The translations under genes were made by a program, and so were the position numbers. Positions 1 through 11,907 of a DNA stretch of 64,000 nt are shown piece after piece. This DNA comes from Pleurotus ostreatus/Saccharomyces cerevisiae fusant. Taxonomy: Eukaryota; Opisthokonta. Each line of letters begins with the position of its first letter. Position 1 is the first letter of the stretch. The stretch covers positions 49,101 through 113,100 of the forward strand of contig JAMQCK010000058.1 in the NCBI GenBank assembly GCA_024196135.1, given 5' to 3'. The notes beneath the pieces were generated by a model that had not been told where the DNA came from, did not search any database, and saw only the letters and a program-made list of their open reading frames with translations.

Positions 1-331
1 ACCAAGCTGCCGAGGTCGAGGAGGTTTGTGAGGTTGTCTGAGTGTCGTCGGGCGTCCCAGGTTTCGATGAACATTGAGATCGAGCCAGGACAATACCAGT
101 ACCGTCTCGAAAGTGGTCCGTGCAGAAGATAGGATGTTGAGGTTCCCGATGAAAGTAAGGTCTGACGCATGCTCATTATGAAATGCAAGCAAGGTCGTTC
201 GGAGGCGTAGCCGACGCTTCTCTAGTTTGTTTGGTAACGTGATTGTGACATATCTTGATTCTGGCTCGATCGTTCAGATCTCCATTCCTACACTCATCCC
301 AAGGCACAGTTTCCAGAGCGCAGCTCCCAGT
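1..331. other. Left-edge non-coding stretch, possible end of a minus-strand exon
   Basis: No complete gene. On the minus strand one frame across about 1-74 reads a plausible peptide (MFIETWDARRHSDNLTNLLD), which could be part of a gene running off the window, but no splice site or domain confirms it. The rest is 5' flank of the MYND gene that starts at 332. Confidence 0.25.
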
Positions 332-2311
332 ATGCCTGATGCCTTCACCGTATCAAGTGCTTCTGACGTATCATCAGGGAACGCTCAGATGGCACGATAT
401 CGCCGGGTCGACCAAGAGCTTTCTCGACTGCAGTCGCTTTTCGAGCGGACTCGGGACACCATATCGGCGCAAGGAGACCTGCAGCCCCTTTTCTCTCGCT
501 GCGAGGCCATCGCGGCACGCGGCATCGCGTTCTCTCTGCTCAACGAAGACCCTGATCTGATTCCATCTGACATTCTAGTCGAGCCTTCCCGAGTCCGGGC
601 TCTGCGTCACTCTTTCGAAGCATATGCCCAATGGATAGATCTCTTTTGCAACGAGCGCGACCTCTCTCTTGGCGGGGATCCGGTCCACGTCGACCGTGTT
701 TTTAGCTGGATCGAAGTCCTACATCCTATGCATCGTCGTCTACCTGCTTCGTTGCCCGCGGAGCAGGAATTGGTGCTGGCGCTCAACGTGGCGATCACGA
801 AAACTTTCTTCTCGCTTGACCAAAAGACCGACCTCATGCCATACCTCTTCTCTAACCCACGCGCCCTTTTCCTCGCCGTCGACCTCTGGGTTCACATGCC
901 CTCGTACTTCTCACAGTCGTTGGCCGATGGTACCGCACCTGCCGTCGCCCTGATGCTCTCGAACACTGTTAAAAGCATGTTCAAATTCTCGCTGGGAAAC
1001 GAGGCGGCCGTCATTCTCTTTGCCGAGCTGCTCCGCACGGTCCCAGACTCGCGGAGGCTGCACCGCTGCCTCGTAGGTCACTTGAAGTTCCTCGCCCTCA
1101 TGCGACGAGGAGACGCGCGGCGGCAGGCGTGGGAGACGCACTTCCTCTTGGTCGGCACAACGACCACCCTGATAGGAAGATTCCGTCCTTTCCGCCCCCT
1201 CTCCCGCGGGATATATCGGCGCATCATCGAGGCGTCGAAGCTGTGCCTCCACGAAGGCTACGCGTCCGCAGTGAGAGATGCCATCATGGCGCTTCGCATG
1301 CTCTTCTTGGGTGCTGCTAGTTGTCCGCGTGGTTATGTCTGCGCAATTGAGCTGGATGTCCTTGGGTTGATGGCTCGAGCGCAAGCCGCCGGTATCCGAG
1401 GCGGCGGTGGGGCCCTGGAAGACGACTCTGAGATAATCCTTCTGCACATACGCGCAAGTCTCGTCTTCCCCTCCGTCCTCCGTGCAGTACATCGCAAGCA
1501 TGGCACAGAATTGGGCGACGTGGGGAATCGGAAGTCGCTGACCGAGCGCGAGTTCCCTGGCCTGGTACAGTTCTTTCGACGTCGATGGGACGAATATACG
1601 GATGATACGGCAAAGGAACGCTTCAATGGCCTTCTGCAGTGCTCGAATAATCTTGCTGTATGCACGTTGTCTGACCCATAATCATCGTACTCACCACCTG
1701 GATTCAGGATTCGCATGAGCGCGCTCTCCGATATTGTCCATGTGGCGAGGCCTTTTACTGCTCCGTTGGGTGCCAAAAGCAACATTGGCGTGCAGTACAT
1801 AGCAGAACATGCCGCTCAAACGATGGGGTCTGGGGAATCGGAGGTACAGTATGCATATCACAGGTTCACAGTCACCCACTCATTAATGCGACTAGACACA
1901 ATTACTCTTTCCGAAGTGCGAGATATCCTCCGCATGATCCACTCAATAATTACGAAGCAACGGGATCTCATCGTCGAAGGTGTGATCTCAGCAGCGCAAA
2001 GAATCATCAATCCCCCTACAAAAGAAGAATTTTGGCAGGAAATAACGGATTCCTGGAAGGCGGGCCGTGGCACGCCAGATCCGCTGTTGGCGCCGGAAAT
2101 GCCTCTCGAGGTTTATATCCGCTTCGATCTCTTCAGCCCTCCGACTCAAGGCCGTGGCGACTTCGACTTTCAATTTCTGTTGCGGGAAACTCACGAGGAG
2201 GTGGATCCGGACAAGTTCTTAGTGGACGTGCGCTTTGAACTGAAGGGCGAGATGATCGACAAGACGCTGCCAGTCGTTTACTACGTGCAACAACTACAGT
2301 CAATGGAATGA
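332..2311 (+). CDS. MYND zinc-finger family protein A (3 exons)
   Basis: Exons 332-1657, 1708-1843, 1896-2311; 625 aa. I start at the ATG at 332 because the open frame reaching back to 227 opens with TTG, and paralogs begin with a similar M-P/S-D leader. The N-terminal 440 residues are helical with a WIEVLHP motif (W-x4-HP, shared by the family). The finger begins with a lone Cys in CSN at the end of exon 1, a 50-bp phase-0 intron, then His and CPCGEAFYC..CQKQHW..H..C in exon 2. Exon 3 begins at a phase-1 junction and encodes the C-terminal domain, ending with a VDVRFELKG..LPVVYYV strand. MYND fingers generally bind proline-rich partner peptides; the partner and role here are unknown. First of a tandem run with gene B, 229 bp downstream. 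Confidence 0.85.
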
Positions 2312-2540
2312 TATGCACCTGTTCTTAACCTTCCCACACGCCGATGCTTCAAAGACTCCATGTACGAAAGCTGAACTGTGAGACGTCCGCGATGGAACAT
2401 CCCGAAAGGAGATGCGGTACCCGACGGCCCGAGCGAGGTCTCCTGCAAACAAGCGCCCACGGAGCGACCGCCCATCCCCTCAATCAGGACGATCACCGAC
2501 AGGCTGACCGAAATATTCGTCTGGCGTCCGCCTCACCACC

Positions 2541-4927
2541 ATGAACGGTCCTGCCGATCCCCTGCTGAACGCCGAGTATCACAACCTTCGCGCCATCCGC
2601 GACCTCGGCCACGAACTCGCTGGCGATCGCCCCTACGCTCCCGGCAACAACCAGCAGATCGCGCTCGCCAAGATCACCCGGCTCCTCGCAAGCAACCCCT
2701 TCCCCACCCTCCTCTCCACCCCGCCCCCCACCGCGGACCAAGACGCGGACAGCGACGTGATCGCGGTCGTGCTCACCACCTTCACCGTCTTCACCGTCGT
2801 GTGGGACGCGGCGTCGCGCCTGCGCACCCTCCAGCCGCCCATGCGCGCGATGTGGCCGCACATCGTGAGGTGGGGCGCGCTCCTGCACCCCGCGCGCGGG
2901 CGGCTGACGACGTGCCGCGGGCACTGGTCGGCGGGGCGCGAGGTGACGGGCCTGGCGCAGGCGTACATGTCGATCGCGGAAGCGGACCCCGCGTACGTGC
3001 GGCCCTTCATCCTGGAGAACGAGGACTTCGCGGCGCAGGCGCTCGAGCTGTGGCTCCGCTTCCCGCGCTACGTCCCGCGGTCCGCGATGGACGAGTCGGG
3101 CACGTCGCACGCCGCGATCGTGGTCGCGCATGCGGTGTACAATCTGCTTGGGAACGAGCTCAAGGTGCGCTTCCTTGTCGATTGGACGTGAACCGTCGCT
3201 AATCCATATCAGCCCTACGCCGACGAGGAGTCTCTCTCCCTCTTCCGCTCCATCCTCAAGCGCGTCGCTAAGCGCAGGCGTACCCTCTACCTCGCCGCTG
3301 CCGAGCAGACCGAGTTCCTCACCCAGATCTCGATCATGCCCCTGCTCGTCGCCAGGATCTGGGAGGGCCACTACGCACTGCTGGGCGGACTATTCGGTCT
3401 CGAAGCGGGCATCCTAGGACGCGATCCCCTTTGGCGCACGAGCTCTTCCCAGCAGCGCCCGAGCTCTTCGAAGCAGCGCCCTAAATCCACCCAAATCCCC
3501 TCCCGAATCGCCACCGCCCTCGTCGCCGCCGGCGCGAAATGCGTCAAAGCGCACGACATGCCCGACGCGCAGGTGCGCGACTCTCAGGACGCCGCGCGGT
3601 GCGCCGCGCAGGTCCTCGCGCTCCTTCTCAACCGCATCGCGGATGATAGCCGCCTGCTGGCGCGCGCGGTGGGCGCGGGGGCGTTCGATCTGTTGCGGAG
3701 TTTGGAGAGCGCTGCTGGGTTTATGCCTACTGGGTCGAGTGGCTCGCGCAGTGCGTCGAGTGGCTCGCCGAACGAGAAGCCGGCCACCTTGTACGACCAT
3801 TCTGAGCTTGCGAGGCATATCTGTGCGGGCCTCTCGCAGGTGCGCGTCGTGCGCGCGTTCTATCAACGGCATCCGCAGCCGTGGGACGTGGGGCCGGTCG
3901 TGTTGCCAAAGAAGGGCACGAAGGGGAGAGGAATACCGGTGGGTATTTGTCACTGGTTCTCCATCCAATCCAAGTAATTGTAGAGGGGCTTTTATACGCG
4001 TTTCCATCGCTCCAACCACCCTGATATCCCATTTCGTCTGGCTTTCATGTTGACTGACCTGCCACACTAGACCCTGACCGCGACCTTGCAAGACGTCGCG
4101 CGCGCATGGAACGCGGCGCGCGAGGTGTATCTGCGCAGCCACCAGAAGCGCGAGTGGCGGGAGGTGATGGAGTGCGGGAATCGGGGGGAGGTGAGTTTCG
4201 TACCGAAATTTGTTTTACTTCCCTTTGGCGGTATTGCCCCTTCCCCGATACATGATCAAGCTCACACTCGTTTATACGTTCATTGCGCGGTATGCTTTGT
4301 ACTGACGTTCACTTCCAGCCCACCGCGCACGACCGCCTCGTGCGTGCGTGCCCGTGCGGAGATGCGTTCTACTGCTCGCGGAGCTGTCAGCGGGTGGATT
4401 GGGAAGCTCGGCATCGCGGGGAGTGTCTGGCGGAGGAGGGCGTGTGGGGGTTGGGAGGTGAGTCTTTTGGGGTTTTGTCGAGTTGTTCACCCGTACTCCC
4501 CTCACGCGACTTTACGACGACCTCCCCTTCAACCGCTTTCCCTTCCTAACCACCCTGTCCAGGTGCCCTCTCCCTCTCCGACGCGCTCTTCGTGTGCGTC
4601 GTCGTGCGCAATTACGTCGCCGCGAATCGGATGGCGATCGGGATGCATATATCCGCGTTGAAGCTGGGTGGGAAGAAGGACAAGTCCAAGCAGTCGACCA
4701 AGCAGCCTACCGTTTGCGTCGACCTCACCGACGTGGCGCCGAGGCATGAGGTGTACGTGGCCAGCTCATCAGCTGCTGTCGAGCCCATGAAGTCGGGGAT
4801 CGTCGGCGTTGACGCGCCGCGCCGGGTGCTTGTCGAAGTCAACATCCAACTTGGCCAGAGGCAGGAGCGGCGCGTGCTCCCGTTCTCGTATGATGCGGCG
4901 TACTTCAAGGGATCGTTGGGGTTGTAG
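2541..4927 (+). CDS. MYND zinc-finger family protein B (5 exons)
   Basis: Exons 2541-3164, 3213-3938, 4071-4190, 4319-4457, 4563-4927; 657 aa. All junctions keep frame with GT..AG introns of 48, 132, 128 and 105 bp. Two introns in the N-terminal half are not seen in other family members. It carries the group signature MWPHIVRW..LLHPARG shared with genes N, O and P. The finger: Cys in CGN, intron, His, CPCGDAFYC..CQRVDW..H..C; Asp replaces the His seen before W in most paralogs. The C-terminus ends with VEVNIQLGQ..RRVLPFSYD, the family hallmark. GC content is noticeably higher than in gene A, so it is probably an older or independently evolving copy rather than a fresh duplicate. Zinc-dependent protein binding is inferred from the finger only. 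Confidence 0.85.
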
Positions 4928-6352
4928 GAGTCACGAGGGCTATGGGCGCGACCTTATCCTGGATCAACTTTCTTAGTTGGTTGCCCGTGAGGTCTTAGGA
5001 CTCCCTCCGAATATTTCCCGCAGGACGCCTCTCTTTTGGGATGCGCGCACTTCTACTCACGCGTTGTGTCTTGTCGGTGACCTTCGCGAGAGTCCCCTGC
5101 GCTCGACCTCGGTCGACGAGTCGAGACGATGTGTCCCGTATCGTCCGCGTCGTCGAAGACTTCGACGCCCGCGTGCGTCGTGCACACACTGATATCATGC
5201 TGGCGTGCACCGCTCGATTCAGGGCCGCTCGCATCGGGGGCAGATACTCGCGGAAGAGGCTGGTGGGTGCCGCTCTTCGTTGTGGTGTTCGTCGCTTATG
5301 GTGCAATAGCAGCGAGCGGAAAGATCACTGGGGCTGATTTCTCTGTGGACAGGGTACACGGCCTCGGTACTACAACCAGCTGCTGCTGCTGTATCATGCC
5401 TGGCGCTGCGCGCGACGCTCAGGCCGGACAATGACGCTTGCATAATCTTGTTTGAAACATGAATTTAGCCACGGACATGGTCATCCAATCTGGTACAAGA
5501 AGTACCCTTGAGTGATTGTCGCGGGGAACGCATAAGTTTCGAAGTGCAACGACGCACATCGGCAGGGAAGAGAACAAAGACTTCCTCATTCGGTAATCCA
5601 ACCACGTGCCGCGGGCCGTGATTCCTTGCCTGCCATGATCTCGCTCTCTTCTGCAACCTTCATGGTCGACGTTCAATGTGATTTTCTTGGTTCTTCCTCA
5701 CTTTGGTACTTCAAAGAGGTCCCTCTCACTCGAAGACAGCAACACGCTTCGTGTCGCTCGCAATATCGACACATATATCCAGGTCTTGGGAGCGAACGCA
5801 GGCAATCGCGGTCTTTTGCGCAACCTGGGTTCACTCGCTCCATCTATACTCATTGGGGAAGCTACGCGAGTTTGAATGACGCGTATTACTTTTTAAGGGC
5901 GCGGTCCCTCCATTGAGGAAGCAGGTGCGTGCCGAGCTTGTCGTGATCGACGGTAGACTCATGCTACGATACAGTCCTGTTCCGGCTACCTGAGATCAGC
6001 TTTGAGAAGCTTGGCGCATTTGAACAGGCCCTCCTAATACTCCCCGCTGAGCAGCGACGCGTGGCGCTGGGAATCGAACTTGGGATATGCTGCCTAGAGC
6101 GCGCGGAAGCCGAGGAAGCATGCGGCAGTCTGGTAGAGACACAAGAACTTCCTGATCTCAACGTGCGTCGATGCGCCCCCTTCCTTCATGCTGTCGCGCT
6201 GACCTCTCCATTCAGGCCTAACAGTAGCGGTATGGCTGGAAGCAACCGCTTCGCCATATGCCTGTTTCAGCGGCTTTCACAATCAGCTTGCCTTCGGTCG
6301 AGGGCGTTTACTTCGTATCGTTCGCGCCTTAGTATGAAATGCAATACATGCA
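4928..6352 (+). pseudogene. Inter-genic stretch with possible gene remnants
   Basis: No intact gene found. Two plus-strand pieces look coding-like: about 5680-5875 (contains ARNIDTYIQVLGANAGNRGL) and about 5977-6162 (contains FRLPEISFEKLGAFEQALL, bounded by a possible acceptor before 5977 and donor after 6162). Stops lie between them and no joining model keeps a frame. They may be exons of a decayed gene; I do not recognise the family. The remainder holds 3' flank of gene B and of the minus-strand gene at 6353. Confidence 0.25.
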
Positions 6353-7927
6353 CTACGCCACCCAGTTCAGCAGTAATTTCGCCACTTCTTCGATGTCGGC
6401 AGCAGCACCCTCCGGGTCCTCGAAAGCGAACATGCAGGTGGTCAGTCCGCGCTCGACTTCGAGAACGAAATAGTGCGCCGCAGACTCAGCGATCAAGACC
6501 CCAACATCGATTCTGCATAGCACTTCCAGGTCCGTGCGCGTCGCCCCCAGCCCCTGCTTCTCCTTGTCCACCAGCGCGGCATGGGTAGCGAGCACGAATC
6601 CTTCCAACTCGCTCATGCCTGCATTACCGGTATCGTCATCGACGTTCTGCCCTCTGTGATCATCCCTGCGGGTCGGAAGATGAAGGTGAGGTTTGTTCTC
6701 AACGTCCATGTCACCTCGCTCACAATAAACATTGCAGGGTCGGGAGTCCAGCGATGACCCTGCATTGAAGCTCTCTATCTCCTACTGGGACCGTCTTCAG
6801 TACGCGACTCATCCTTCCACCGATCACGTAGCACCGAAGCTCTCCGTACTGGGGGTTCCGGAGGGTGTGGACATATTCTTGCTCGTGCCAGGTCATGTCG
6901 ATAAGGGCTGAACCGGAAGGCTTCAAGACCGACAGCAGGTCGTCGACGCTCCGCCGTCGGTCGACTATGACATGATCTGAATGCGCTGAGTACCCCCTCT
7001 TGGGGATGAATCCTGCGCTGACGCATCCGACAGGACCAGTTGGCAGAGGGCGGGTCCGCGGCCTCGGCGTATGAGTGACTTCGGTCGCGATTTGATCTAG
7101 TGTCCTGGCGAGTAGGAACTTGTTGCCGGTGCGAAGGAGCGCATTTGGGAGTGGCCAGATAGCGGCGTGCACCGCCAGGATGTTCATGCCGTTGAGGTAG
7201 CGCTGCAGGCCTTGGGGATCGTGGTTCAGCAGGTAGAGTGGGTCCCTGTGGGCATGTCAGGTGCAGTTCGTTGATCGACGCATAAGAACAGGAACACCGT
7301 ACATGAAGTCCTCATTCAGCGCGGCCCCTCCGACGACGAGATCTGCGTCGAGAAGCGTGCGCCAAGCGTCATTCTCCTCGCTGCGAGACATGATTGCGCC
7401 CATGAAGTGAGGATATCCCATGCCTACGACGTTGATGGATAGGTCCTCTCTGGCCTCGGATAGCGTACGCCATGCTTCGGGGAGGTATGCCTGCAGTTTT
7501 GGTCATTTCACTTGACGGACTGTCGGCGTTCACATATACTCACCCACTCCCAGATGATCATATCGCGGGCGATACGACTATTTTGACCGCCTTCAGCGGC
7601 TCCCTCGCCGGCGTCAGTGATCCCTTCGCCAGCGTGACGGTCTTCTTTGCTGGCGTAGATGGTCTCTCTGTCGTCGTCAGCGAGTCGCTGGCAATCTTCG
7701 ACGAGTTCGTGGCCGGCATCAGCCCTCTCCTCGCCGCCGTCAGCAGATCCACCCTGCTCTTTCTCAAGCCAGCATCCAGGGGCCGATTGAAAGAGGTGCT
7801 TCGCAGACTCGGAGTCGAATAGTCGAGCCATCTCAAACGGGGTGCCTTTCTTGGACGAGGTGACTGTGTGGGCAAGCGGCGGGTCCGGGATGAAGATGAT
7901 GGTGAGCTCTCGTATTTGTTGGGACAT
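6353..7927 (-). CDS. Uncharacterised fungal protein, possibly ATP-grasp-like (4 exons)
   Basis: Minus-strand exons 7544-7927, 7303-7490, 6724-7245, 6353-6665; 468 aa, with introns of 53, 57 and 58 bp (GT..AG) that keep frame. Exon 1 carries an acidic, Ala/Gly-rich middle. Recognisable blocks: a D-L-V-V-G-G-A-A-L-N-E-D motif at the end of exon 2, LLNHDPQGLQRYLNGMNIL, a K-R-G-Y-S-A-H-S-D-H block, ELRCYVIGG, and finally CRIDVGVL..HYFVLEVERG. The order (K-R-S block, E-x-R-x-x-x-x-G-G, then R-x-D-[IV]-G and x-E-V-E) resembles a large uncharacterised mushroom family and loosely the ATP/metal-binding layout of ATP-grasp enzymes; that fold assignment is my inference. It sits alone on the minus strand between MYND genes, so neighbours give no functional hint. 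Confidence 0.7.
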
Positions 7928-8194
7928 GGAGGTCGCAAGCAGGTGCTGTTGTGTCAGGACGAGGCGCTACTGGGTCTTGACGTGGCGCTGCAGGGTTGTG
8001 ACGTGGCGCAGCGGGGCGGATGGGAAGGCAAAGAGGGTGAACATGAAAAGAGGGTGGAAACGGATGAGGGAGTGTATACAGAGGATGGGAATACGTGGGG
8101 CGAGAGCGGCGCACTACTGGGGTCCTGCTGCGAGAGAAGCTCAGCTTGACGGGTGCCCGTGCCCGACTGACGACTCACACGGCAGGATACGTGG

Positions 8195-8200
8195 TATAAA
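8195..8200 (+). promoter_or_regulatory. TATA box of the H3-tail-like gene
   Basis: TATAAA lies 49 bp before the ATG at 8249, followed by a pyrimidine-rich leader. Spacing suits a core promoter with a very short 5' UTR. Confidence 0.45.
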
Positions 8201-8248
8201 TGCCGTTGACGAGATCCTTTCGCTCCTCACTCTTCTCCAACTACCGCC

Positions 8249-8670
8249 ATGGCCCGCACCAAGGCTACCGCCCGTCGCTCGAATGGAGGGACCGCGCCTC
8301 TGAGTATGTGGACTCGTCTCTCTTCACGGAATCAGGTTGAATCTCAGGCCTTCAGAGCGGTTGGCCGGCCTTGGCAGACCAGTTTCCGGTGCGTACCTCG
8401 AGAATGTTATGGGCGAGGAAAGCTGAATGGACCTTAGACCCCGAGGGCGTCCCACCGACGCCGCGCTCCGATAGCGGAGACGAGACTGAGATCCCTCACC
8501 ATTTAATTGCGGCGCGCGGCTATGCCAATCAGCATATCCAGCAGTCGCGCGAGGACGAGGAGGCTCTCGAGGAGGCAGCCAAAGCGCATGAGGAAGCACT
8601 CAACAAGCTCTTCAAAGCTGGTGAGCTATTCGTGTATGTGACTACTTGACGAGACTGACCGTCAGGATAG
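8249..8670 (+). CDS. Small protein with histone H3 tail-like N-terminus
   Basis: Exons 8249-8303, 8348-8620 and a 5-nt terminal exon 8666-8670; about 110 aa. If the last 45-bp intron (GTGAGC..CTGAC..CAG) is retained, the frame instead stops at 8649. Residues 1-18 read MARTKATARRSNGGTAPL and match canonical H3 (MARTKQTARKSTGGKAPR) at 13 of 18 positions, keeping K4 and S10 and replacing K9 by R and K14 by T. What follows is not a histone fold: a short W-containing stretch, an acidic PRSDSGDETE segment, and a charged C-terminal helix rich in E and A. It could bind readers or writers of H3 tails, or compete with H3 for them; that is inference. Upstream is a TATA box and a pyrimidine-rich leader ending in CCGCC at the ATG. 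Confidence 0.65.
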
Positions 8671-9515
8671 CCACTCTTCGCCCGAGCGCGAATGCCTGAA
8701 ACCAAAGGATGAAAGAATTGACGCCTTGGTGGCGTCCAGAAATGAAGAAGCCCGTGGAAATTATAAGTCATCGGCCGGAAAAGCTTGTAATATAGAAAAA
8801 AGGGCTGCCGTGCTACTTTGCGTCGCGTATCCAGATCGTTAGCTCAGCCCGAAGTAAGGTCCACACGTTGCACAGAACGCGGCTTCCTCGTTAACGTGAT
8901 GGGGATCTTCCTCTAGTAACTTTAGGACTATGCAATGAGGCTGTCCACAAACTTCGCACAGGTGAGCCCCGAAGGTGCGGCACTTCACATTAGTTGAACC
9001 CCCGCGTCTTCTATCGATACTGCTGGCTGCGCAAGGAGCACTGTCGAAGACCCGCAGGGTGATGAGTCAGAGACAAAGGTGCCTGCCACTACAAATCCAC
9101 GTTAAGACTCTATTGAGCGGGAGTCAGAAGTCGGACGCGGGTTTGGCGCTGACAAGCCGGCGGTTCGGTCCCCAGGATTCAAATGCAGGGCTGACGAGAA
9201 TGGGGAGCAGGTGGGTCACTTGGGTGAGAGAACTGGAAGGAAGAGTTCAAAGAAGGTCCCCGCCTTCATCGCACGAGATGCCGTTGTCCTTGATGAGGGG
9301 AACATGCGGAGTATTTGCGTGTGTTTAGACCGCACGTGCATCTCGGGAATGTGCCCGGTCCACGTGTCGGTTTACTTCTGGCTTCGTCCATCAAGCAAGT
9401 ATTGGCCGAGCGCGATGGAGACGTGAAGTGGCAACCACTCAGGTCCTACAATCCTCCTATTTTGCTACTATATCACGGTGTTGACTAAACTCAACAGGCA
9501 GAACTGTACATAGTC
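8671..9515 (-). other. Intergenic, with a possible minus-strand zinc-ribbon exon
   Basis: On the minus strand about 9066 down to 8840 is open and encodes a cysteine-rich peptide: KCRTFGAHLCEVCGQPHC, then about 20 residues, then FCATCGPYFGLS and a stop. Two CxxC pairs plus extra Cys/His suggest a zinc ribbon. There is no ATG in the frame and a stop lies just upstream, so it would have to be the last exon of a spliced gene or a remnant. The rest of the stretch, including the flank before gene D, shows nothing I can support. Confidence 0.3.
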
Positions 9516-11583
9516 ATGTTCCCATATCTGGAGCGATTTCAGCGAGTCGGCGCTCGCGACCTCGGCGCCCTCCAAGATGCGTTACAAGAACTCATGCAGA
9601 GAGATCCTGGAGCCCCCCGTCACTCTTTAATCCGCACGATAAGACCCATACTCGCCAGGGGTGTTGCATTCAGCCTCTTGGAAGGCGAACCCCCTTTCGG
9701 CGAGCTCTTATCTGAAGTGCGGAAGAACGACGACATACTTCATAACATCTTCGCCTCCTTCGCTGCGATAACTCTGCTATACAAGCATTTTGGCTCCCCA
9801 AACTCGGATAACTCGGAGCTTCTTGACGTGCCGCCAATCGCGCTCGACAAGGTCTTCCGCTGGATCGACTTCATGCATCCCATGCACGGCTGCATTCGTG
9901 GCCTATACCCACTAGACGGCAGCCTCAGTGAAGTGACTCCCGTGTGCAGCATCCTCGGCAGCATTCTCTACTGCGGTCGTCCATACGTCGCCCGCTTTGT
10001 TGACCAACACCAGCCACGCATCATCCCCCTCGTCCTCGATCTCTGGCTCGCCTACCCCGCCTACCTGCGGGGAATGACAAGACACGTCTCTTCCGCGCAA
10101 TTTATCTCCGAGGCGATCGTCGGCCTGTTCCATATATTGTTGCCCCGCGTTACCCAGTCCTCCCCGCTGCTCTCCGCCGAGCTCACGCGCCTCGTCGGCG
10201 GCCACCTCTCGCGTGTCCCCCGCTGCATCGATGCTCAGACGCGCTTCATGCTGCGCGCTGGCTCGACTGTCGAGGGATCGACGTGGAACGTGCACTTCGT
10301 CGCGGCGCGCAGGGTGCTCGTGTACTGCGACCTCTCCGGCGTGCGCATAGGGCGCGACCTGCTCGAGAGCGTAATGTCCGGCGCACGGGTCTGCCTCCAG
10401 AGTCCTGGAGCAGCGCAGCCGAGGGTGGCGGCATGTACGGCGGTGGAGCTACTTACGGATATCGTGGTGGACCCTCGGCATACGCGGCAGACGGTGCGCG
10501 CCCTGAACGAGGGCGTTCTCGGGTACATGCTCGAGCACTGCGTCGCTCTACAAAGCGAGGAGGGCATTCAGCGACTCGCTCGCCATCTCCAGGATAGCTT
10601 TTGGTGCCCGGCCGTCCTTCGCGCGTTCCGCCGCGGCTGCGACAGTATGGCCCTACCCGGCGCACTGAGCAACATTTCACAAAAGTACGCCAACCTCAGG
10701 ACGCTCGTGAACCGCTTCGACCTCTACTGGAAACTTTACACGGCCTTCTGCGAAGAAAAGGCGTGGAAGCGCGTGAGCTGGTGTCATGCCCTATGTGTAT
10801 GTTCCAATACGCGCTTACTTCCCGCGTGTTGACTCAAGCAAACAGGATAATCATGACTATGAGGTCAAGCCATGCGCGTGCGGGGACGTCTTTTATTGCT
10901 CGGTCGAATGCCAGCGCGCTCACTGGGTCGCGGAGCATCGGTATACCTGCACTTATCGGACGACAGGTGTCCTCCGCTCAGATGGTGCGTTGTATATCTT
11001 GTCGTGCATCTTGAGCTTCCGATTCGTTTCCCTCCACGTATACATTCCTCTTGACTGCGACCCATCTCCCAATGCGCGTAATCCCAGCCCCCTTTGCTTG
11101 CCGGCGCAGCATTGCTGACTCATCTCCTCCTCAGGCGCTCTCAAAGTCGAGGACGTCATCTTCGTCGGACACTGCGCGAAGGCGACTATCGACCGCCACG
11201 CGGACTGGCTCGGCGACGAACTGACCGCCCGTGCGCGCGCCGAACCTGGGATGCAGTTCTGCGTGCGCGTCGACTTCACGAGCGAGGAGCGACGGGAGAC
11301 AGAGCTCGGTTGGTCTGCAGATGCGCAGCGATCCCGAGAGTCCTCCCCGGACAATCCAATGACCTCGAGAGACGCGTACGGCTGCAGGATTAGTATGTGG
11401 AGCATGGAGAGCCCCATCGTCGACATCCCGGATCCGACCTACAAGCATCAGATTGCGGTGGAAGTTAGCATCACCGTTGGGAGGAACCGATTTACTCAAG
11501 TTCTTCCCTTCGCGCACGAGTTGACCAGGGCTGATGTTGAGGACGATGAAGCTTCAGAGGAGGCGAGCGTGGCCCGGTCGTAA
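9516..11583 (+). CDS. MYND zinc-finger family protein D (3 exons)
   Basis: Exons 9516-10796, 10846-10984, 11135-11583; 622 aa, introns 49 and 150 bp. The N-terminal region (MFPYLERFQRVGARDLGALQ start) has the WIDFMHP motif near residue 115 and the ARGVAFSLLEGEPP block shared with genes A, E and H. The first zinc site is unusual: exon 1 ends WCHALC, giving two cysteines where most paralogs have one. Exon 2 (139 nt) supplies His and CACGDVFYC..CQRAHW..H..C. The C-terminal domain carries VEVSITVGR..TQVLPFAHE and an acidic tail. Same strand as E, which starts 325 bp downstream. Confidence 0.85.
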
Positions 11584-11907
11584 TTGTGGTGGTGTATTCT
11601 GTACGCCCTTAGGTGACTGAAGGAAGATGTATCTTCGAATCTATCGTTCTCCGGAATGAGATAGCAAGAGGGCATGGAGAGAAGCACAGCGAGTCGATCT
11701 TGCCGCGCGTCCAGCCCGGCACGGCCCAGCGCACGTGGCAGGCCGAGTCGCGGTTTCGCCCCACTCGGTGCGTTCCTCCACCTTCTCAGCCAATCGCTTC
11801 CCTTGCAGGTGAGACTCGAAGGTTTCTGTTTGAAGCCAGATAATTATGATGAAATTTGACAGTCTTGTTTGTCTTGAGGTCGACTCGGTCCTCGCGCGCG
11901 TTGCCCG
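11584..11907. other. Intergenic between genes D and E
   Basis: 324 bp holding the 3' flank of D and the promoter of E. No gene, clear TATA box or repeat seen. Confidence 0.4.

Noticed and set aside
227..331. N-terminal extension of gene A
   Set aside because: The frame opens with TTG and the extension has no counterpart in paralogs; the ATG at 332 matches their starts.
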